Source: Notamacropus eugenii (taxonomy: Eukaryota > Chordata > Mammalia > Diprotodontia > Macropodidae). Taken from it: DNA of 64,000 nucleotides. Location: assembly GCF_028372415.1 (NCBI RefSeq), contig NC_092877.1, positions 388,566,342 through 388,630,341 of the forward strand. Direction: 5' to 3'. Of the stretch, positions 58,271 through 64,000 are shown one piece after another. The stretch's first letter is position 1; each line of letters opens with the position of its first letter. The notes beneath the pieces were generated by a model that made no database searches, was not told the DNA's origin, and saw only the letters and a program-made list of their open reading frames with translations. Position numbers and translations under genes: made by a program.

Positions 58271-58989
58271 TGCAGCCTCCCTCATCCCCTGGACACTCCC
58301 CTCACTGTTCCTGGGTCTGCCTGCCTGGGACTGATTTGAGCATGGCTGATCCTTCCTCCCCAGAGAGGATGCCGTCACATCCCAAAACGTGGCTGTCATG
58401 CTTGGGCTGCGTCTCCAGAATAACCATGTCCTTTTCCTTCACACTGGGTTTGGGGAACAGCCCAGAGGCCTGTTTAACTGAACCAGTGGGTGTGAACGGG
58501 GATGCCCTGTGATAACTCAGCAGAGTTTGGTGGTGGGAGCCAGGCTGGCAAAGTGTTAGAGGAGGAAGTGAGAAGCTTGTTGTATCAGAGGGCACTGCCA
58601 CTGTGCTTTTCTTCAGACCCCCCAGAAGACCAAGGGATGAGGTGCCTAGTCACTGGGGCAGCCCTGAAACCTGGCCTGGTGGCCGAGATCTGGTGGTCTC
58701 ATCTGCCATTGCCTCCCGCATCCATTGCTGTGCCCATTATCAGGTCAGCTTGAGGGGGTGAGCCCAGTGCCCCAGGAACAGGATGCCAGACAAGACCTGA
58801 GGCAGGAGAAAGATTCTGAAAGGTAGGACTGTCCCAGAGAGGGATGAGTGGGCTCTCCCTCTGAGAGTCTTCTGGCCCAGCTGGATGGCTACTTGTCCAG
58901 GTGTGTTGTGTGCCAGCGAGGGCATCCCTGTGCAAGTACAGATCAGGCCACGTAGCTTCTGAGGGAACTGCTCTGAGATTCTCTTTGTA

Positions 58990-59135
58990 TTTCCTCATAT
59001 GTGTATCTGTCCTTCCCTCCCATGGCATGTAAGTATCCTGAGGGCAGGGTCTTTCTGTCATTTTGTCCCCATGGCCCAAAATGGTACTTGATACATAGGA
59101 GGTCCGATAAATGCTTGCTAAAGGAATGAGAATGC
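58990..59135 (+). mobile_element. LINE-2 3' end
   Basis: gagggcagggtctttctgtc, tacataggaggtccgataaa and tgcttgctaaaggaatgaga form an L2 terminus. A CORE-SINE remnant follows at 59185-59365 (ctcattttacagattaagaa, gtcaccaaggtcacacagga). Confidence 0.7.
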
Positions 59136-59369
59136 TTGGATCTGCAGAGTGCCAGAGGGCAGTGGGCTGGCAGAAATGGGCCCTGGAATCATAGCATTTT
59201 ATGTGACCAAAAGGGATTCCACCACTGAATATCCAGATCATGGATGGACAACTGAAGTGGACGTAAGTCATGGAGTCCAATTCTCTCATTTTACAGATTA
59301 AGAAACTGAGTTCAGTGAGTCACCAAGGTCACACAGGAAGGGATAAAGGCAGCATCTGAACCCAGGTCC

Positions 59370-61690
59370 TCTCTTTTTGAATCTTGCTCAGCCTGTTACA
59401 AAGCCTTCGACTGTCCTCTTTCATCTTCTTCCTCACCATATCACACCCCACAGTTCTGCTCCTGATACCAGGGCTTTTTTTTCGTCTTATGAACCTGGAG
59501 CTCCAGGACCTGCCCCCAATCCCAGAAGAAATCAAAATGGAAAAGAGAAAAAAGAGACACTAAGTTTGTGAAGGAGGATGAAATGATGGTGGGAGAGGGC
59601 TGACCCTAACTCTGGGAAAGCTTGGGACAGTAGGTGGTGTAGGTGAGGCAGAACAGGGAGGCTGAAGAAGGTCGGGGCTGTGGGGGAGCCAGAAGGTCAA
59701 TGCTGGGTGACCAGGCAAGCAGCAGGTAGCCCCTTAGGAGCCAAAGGGCAGAGGCAGTGAGGACAGTCAGGCAAGTGACCAATGGAGCCAGAGCCAGACA
59801 GGGCCCAGGTGAGGACCATGGCACCAGGCAGAACCCGCCTCATACAGGTGACAGCCTTTACTTTTCTTGCTGTGGTAGGAGTGGAGGTAGGGAAGGTCAA
59901 TGCCTAGCCTCCTCTGGTGGATCTAGCCGCTGATACTGAGAGGTTTCTCCAGGCCCTCCTTCCCTGACCATCCCCAGCCACCTGACAGGCAGACCAGGTT
60001 CAGGGGTTGCATGAGTGAATGGAAGAGCAAGAATCCCTTTGCAAGCTGAGACTGAGAGGTGAAGAGCCATATGAGCACATGGGTGTAAATGCTAGCATGG
60101 CGTTGTAACGACAGGTCCTAGACCTGAAGGGCTCCTTCCATTGTGCAGGATGCCTTCTCGGCGTCCTCAGATTTACAGAGAAATAGAAAGCCAGAGGCAG
60201 GAAAATGCCTTGTTCAAGGTCACACAGGGAATGCATGATAGGGGAGACCAAAGTCGAGGTTTATGCCTGGAGAATGGGCCCATAGTAAGGGGCTGAGAGT
60301 GGCTGTCAGCACCCGAGAACTCCCTGTCCTAGAGGTGTTCTAGTCTTTCACTCAGCTCGGGACCTTGACCACTCTCTTTAATGGTGGTGGTTTGGGCCTG
60401 TGTAGCAGCCACTGGGGAGATGGTTTGAGGTGGGTGGGTGCTTTCCTAGACCCTTTCACATTATTCCTGTCTCCAGACCTGTGGAGCCATCCCAGGGAGG
60501 CGGGAGAGGTAGTTGGGTGGGTAGTCTGAACATATCTGTCAGACTTGGTGCCAGCCCTAGCATCCCTGATGTGGGAGGGTTGCGTGCGTAGACAGTTTGC
60601 CTTCAGGAAGGCTTTAAACAGCTCAGAGTCAAAGCGGATGGCCTTATTTTTTTTGAGCCTCCAGAGCTATAAATATTTCATGGCTCCCTTCAAAGGTTAG
60701 CTCTGTCTGCCTGGTGCTGACGATTATTTTGGGACTGGATGCTGTCCAAAGGGCTTTGTGTTCATGCCATCTGGGGCAGGCAGCCAGGCAGTGGGCCACC
60801 CCAACTGTGTTGGTGGAGGGGATTTTCTCACCAGGAGTTCCTTATACCAATGAAATCCCAGGCCTGGTTCAAATAAGAGTCTGGGGCCATGGACCACATC
60901 TGCCAGGGCACTGCCAGTGGCTCAGTGACCTCCATGCTGCCTCTGGCTCTCCCTTCTTCCACATTTCTCATATCCAATATGTACAGAAGCTCAGTGTTTC
61001 TTAGAGGCATCCACACCTAGCCAAGTATGCCCTCTCCATGGCTCCTCACCTTGGAGCCTTCCAGGGGCTGGGTCCTTTGTTTTATGCCCACCCAGGTCTC
61101 CTCTCTCCCCTGGCAATCCTTCTGAGAGTAGCCGTTGGTCCTCTCCACCCAGGTGATCCCCTGTGACCAGAGATGCCATAAAGAAGGGCCCTCCTGCCTC
61201 TGGTCTTCAGCCTGTTGTCCTCATTCATTTTCTCTGAGGAAAGGGGAAGGAGGCAGAGCCACCAATGACTGGTGCTCAACTGAGAAACTTGATGGTTGAA
61301 ACGTCTGTGTCTGGGACCTGTTGGCTTTATGGTCCTGAGTTGGAACTGTATCCCTAAGTTACAGGAGAGAGGATGAGGAAGAAAGGGGGAGAGGGTAAGA
61401 CTAGGAGAGGGGGAGAGGGGACAGAAGAATTGAGAAAGGCTAGAAAGCACTTTGCAAACCCTACGGGGCCATGGCAATGTCAGCTCTCAGTTGTTTCCAG
61501 GTTGGGGTTGTGGAACTCCTCTTCTAAGCCTCGGAGGTCTTTGCCCCAGATGCTCCCCAGCCCCCCTCCTTCCTTCCTGGCTTTCTCTGCCCAAGCAGCC
61601 CTTTCTGTAGGGGGTCCTTCCTCCATCCCTGCCTCTCTATCCCCGTCCTCAGTTTACCTTCTTCTTCTGGGGAGGGTTGTACCTTGATCT
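59370..61690. other. PITPNM3 intron 2 stretch, largely unique
   Basis: Only a CORE-SINE scrap at about 60165-60245 was recognised. No exon resembling the next PITPNM3 coding segment was seen. Confidence 0.45.
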
Positions 61691-61949
61691 TTGCTCACTT
61701 ATAGCTCTCCCTGTAAAGTACAAGACTTATTTCATTCTGGGTACTTGTATTTCTCCAGAGCAGGGCCTGGCATACTGTAGTTACTTTGTAACTAAGGGAA
61801 TAGGGAATAACCTGGTGATCGGTGGCTATTAATCATCCTGAGCCCTGGACTTGACCATGATGATGACAGCCCTGTGATGACCCACATGTACCTTCTCAGG
61901 GCTGAGTCCAGGGCTGAGATTCTGCCCCAAGCTGGCCTTATTCATTTTC

Positions 61950-62862
61950 CTCACTCAATAGTATTTTATTTTTTCCAACTACATGTGAATATAGTTTTCA
62001 ACATTTGCTTTTATAAGATTTTGAGTTTGAATTTTTTTTCCTCGCCGCTCTCCCCTCTGATTTAGGCTCTACATGTACAATCATATTAAACAGATTTCCT
62101 CATTAGTCATGTTGTGGAAGAAGAATCAGAACAAAGGGGAGAAACCAGGAGAAATAAAAAAAAAAAAACAAGGAAGAGCAAACAGCGTGATTCCATCTTT
62201 GATCAGCTCTTTCTCTGGATGTGGATGGCACTTTCCATCATGAGTCTTTTGGAGCTGTCTTGCATCATTGCATTGCTGAGAAGAGCTAAGTCTATTAAAG
62301 CTGGTCATTGAACACTGTGGCTGTTACTGTGTACAGTGTTCTCCTGGTTCTGCTCACTGCACTCAGCATGTGTTCATCTAAATCTTTCCAGGTTTCTCTG
62401 ATGTCTGTCTGCTCATTATTTCTTATAGAATAATAGTATTCCATTACATTCATATACCATAACTTGTTCAGCTATTCCCCAGTTGATGGGCATCTCCTTG
62501 ATTTTTTGCCTTCACTAAAAGAGCTCTAAAAATATTTTTGTGTATGTGGGTCATTTTCTCTTTTTATGTTGTCTTTGGGATACAGACATAGCAGTGGTAT
62601 TGCTGGATCAAAGGGTATGCACAGTTTAATAGTCTTTTGAGCATAGTTCCAAATTGCTTTCAGAATGGTTGGATCAGTTCACAACTCCACCAGCAATGCA
62701 TTACTATTCGAATTTTCCCACATCTTCTCCAACATTTATCATTTTCCTTTTTTTGGTCATATTAGCCAATCAAATAGGTGAGGTGGTACCTCTGAGTTGC
62801 TTTAATTTGCATTTCTCTAATCAATAGTGATTTAGAGCAATTTTTTCTTATGATTTTGGAGG
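61950..62862 (-). mobile_element. L1 3' end, antisense, 0.9 kb
   Basis: Landmarks are tagttttcaacatttgcttt, catgagtcttttggagctgt, attccattacattcatatac, tagcagtggtattgctggat, acaactccaccagcaatgca and a last ORF2 part near aatttgcatttctctaatca. It is the longest young-looking L1 here; no target duplication was found. Confidence 0.85.
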
Positions 62863-62999
62863 CTGGTAGCTGCCTGTACTTGGGCTGCCTCTCGGCTGCC
62901 ATGGGAAGCCCAGAGGGTCAGATGGCTTATTGGGATTGCTTTCCCCCTTTGGATTGGGATAAACATATGGAGCAATTTCCCCTTGCTCTCAGTTCCCAG

Positions 63000-63605
63000 A
63001 TCCACATCTCTTGCAACCACTGCCCTAGTTCAAGCCCTTCTCACCTCCCCTAGACCATTGTTGTAACCTCCTAGAGGGGTCTCTCTATAATCCTCGCCCC
63101 TTATGCAGCTGCCAAACTAGTCTTCCAAAATATGCTGCTGTGTCCCCATCACTCCTCTGCTCCAAAAGCTCCCCTGGCTCCCTTTTGGCTCCAGGACAAA
63201 ACTCTCCTTTCCACATTCATTCTAAATTCCAACCAAACTGACTTGTTCTTTGTTCTTCACATATAACATTCCATCTCCCACCTCTATTCCTTTGCACAGG
63301 CTGCGCGCAGCCTGGCTCCCAAGCCTGGAATGTCTTCCCTCCTCAATCCTGTCACTTAGAATCTCCAGCTCTTTTTCCATGGCCCCTCCCAGAGGCCTGC
63401 TCTGATTTCCCCTCCTTCAATCCCACCCCAGAACCTTTGTTTCCCTCTTTCTGAAATGACTGGTTTATTTTTCCCTGTATACATTGTCTCCCCCCAATAG
63501 AACATAAGCTCCTTAGAGACAGGCATTGTTTGGGTTTTTGTCCCTGTCTCCAGGGTCTGGTACAGAGGAGGAGTCTAATGTCTGGTGAAGGAATGAATGA
63601 ATCAC
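63000..63605 (+). mobile_element. LINE-2 3' half to its end
   Basis: gtccccatcactcctctgct, ccaggacaaaactctccttt, tccttagagacaggcattgt and the gaatgaatgaatc end in order. An antisense L2 scrap follows at 63640-63720. Confidence 0.8.
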
Positions 63606-64000
63606 ATTCTGTGTGATTTTCACAAATTGTGAGTGAGTGAATAACTGACTATGTGCTATGCACTGTACTGTACCACTGAGGCCAGCTCCTGGTGTCTAGG
63701 AGCTCACCCTCTTATTGGAGGAGACAGCACAGAGGAGATGATTCAGGTGCTGGGTGGATGGGGAGGCCCGATGGTCCTTGGGGGGATGTTGAGAATTCCT
63801 GTCTCCAAGTCCTTCCAACCAGAGCTCCCTCTCCCTGTCCCAGATATTCACCATTCTGTGAGCTTATGCCAAAATGTAGACTCTTGTGCCTGGAGAGACT
63901 GTCAGCCACAGATCCCATCCTGGGGTTGGACAGTGGTCTCCTCTGACAGATCTTATTCCAAGGTTGGTCAATGAGTCAGACAGTCAGAGAGTGAGTGCTT

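Noticed and set aside
42642..64000. A search for PITPNM3 exon 3 (human EEMAEGKNAILIGMSQW region).
   Set aside because: No frame in the rest of the window resembles it; the exon most likely lies beyond 64000.

Overview
The window is mammalian nuclear DNA, most likely from a marsupial. It holds spliced genes with GT/AG introns and a CpG-island promoter. The non-coding background is dominated by CORE-SINEs (MIR/Mar-1-like), LINE-2, L3/CR1-like elements and short 5'-truncated L1 copies of a type I associate with marsupials. The exact species cannot be told from the sequence.

Two protein-coding genes lie head to tail on the + strand. (1) The 3' part of KIAA0753 (moonraker/OFIP, a centriolar-satellite and ciliogenesis protein) occupies 777-12975. 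Ten coding exons join in frame to give the C-terminal 405 residues, followed by a 3'UTR with an AATAAA signal at 12950. (2) The 5' part of PITPNM3 (Nir1) starts in a CpG island at about 21.5-22.6 kb. Coding exon 1 is at 22166-22208. After a 20.3-kb intron, exon 2 at 42546-42641 encodes the acidic EFFDA FFAT motif that binds the ER protein VAP. The rest of the window is intron 2; no third exon was recognised. The order and orientation match what I recall of human 17p13, where KIAA0753 and PITPNM3 are tandem neighbours.

Layout: 1-12.3 kb is KIAA0753 exons with introns rich in microsatellite and minisatellite arrays. 13-21.5 kb is intergenic, with a hAT-like DNA transposon flanked by an imperfect 8-bp duplication, L2, a CORE-SINE and a truncated L1. 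21.5-22.7 kb is the PITPNM3 promoter and CpG island with a long polypurine/polypyrimidine mirror tract. 22.2-42.5 kb is intron 1. 42.6-64 kb is intron 2, with L3/CR1, L2 and L1 fragments.

The most informative non-genic structure is a multi-level nest at 33.0-38.0 kb. One LINE-2 copy is interrupted by two antisense L1 copies and by a CORE-SINE. The second L1 is itself interrupted by a 5'-truncated processed pseudogene of aldolase A (ALDOA), which seems to carry extra 3' sequence running to a second poly(A) signal. I found no convincing wholly new biological system. The items most worth following are this nest, the single (not doubled) 90-nt WLD exon in KIAA0753, and a few candidate conserved non-coding blocks in the PITPNM3 introns.
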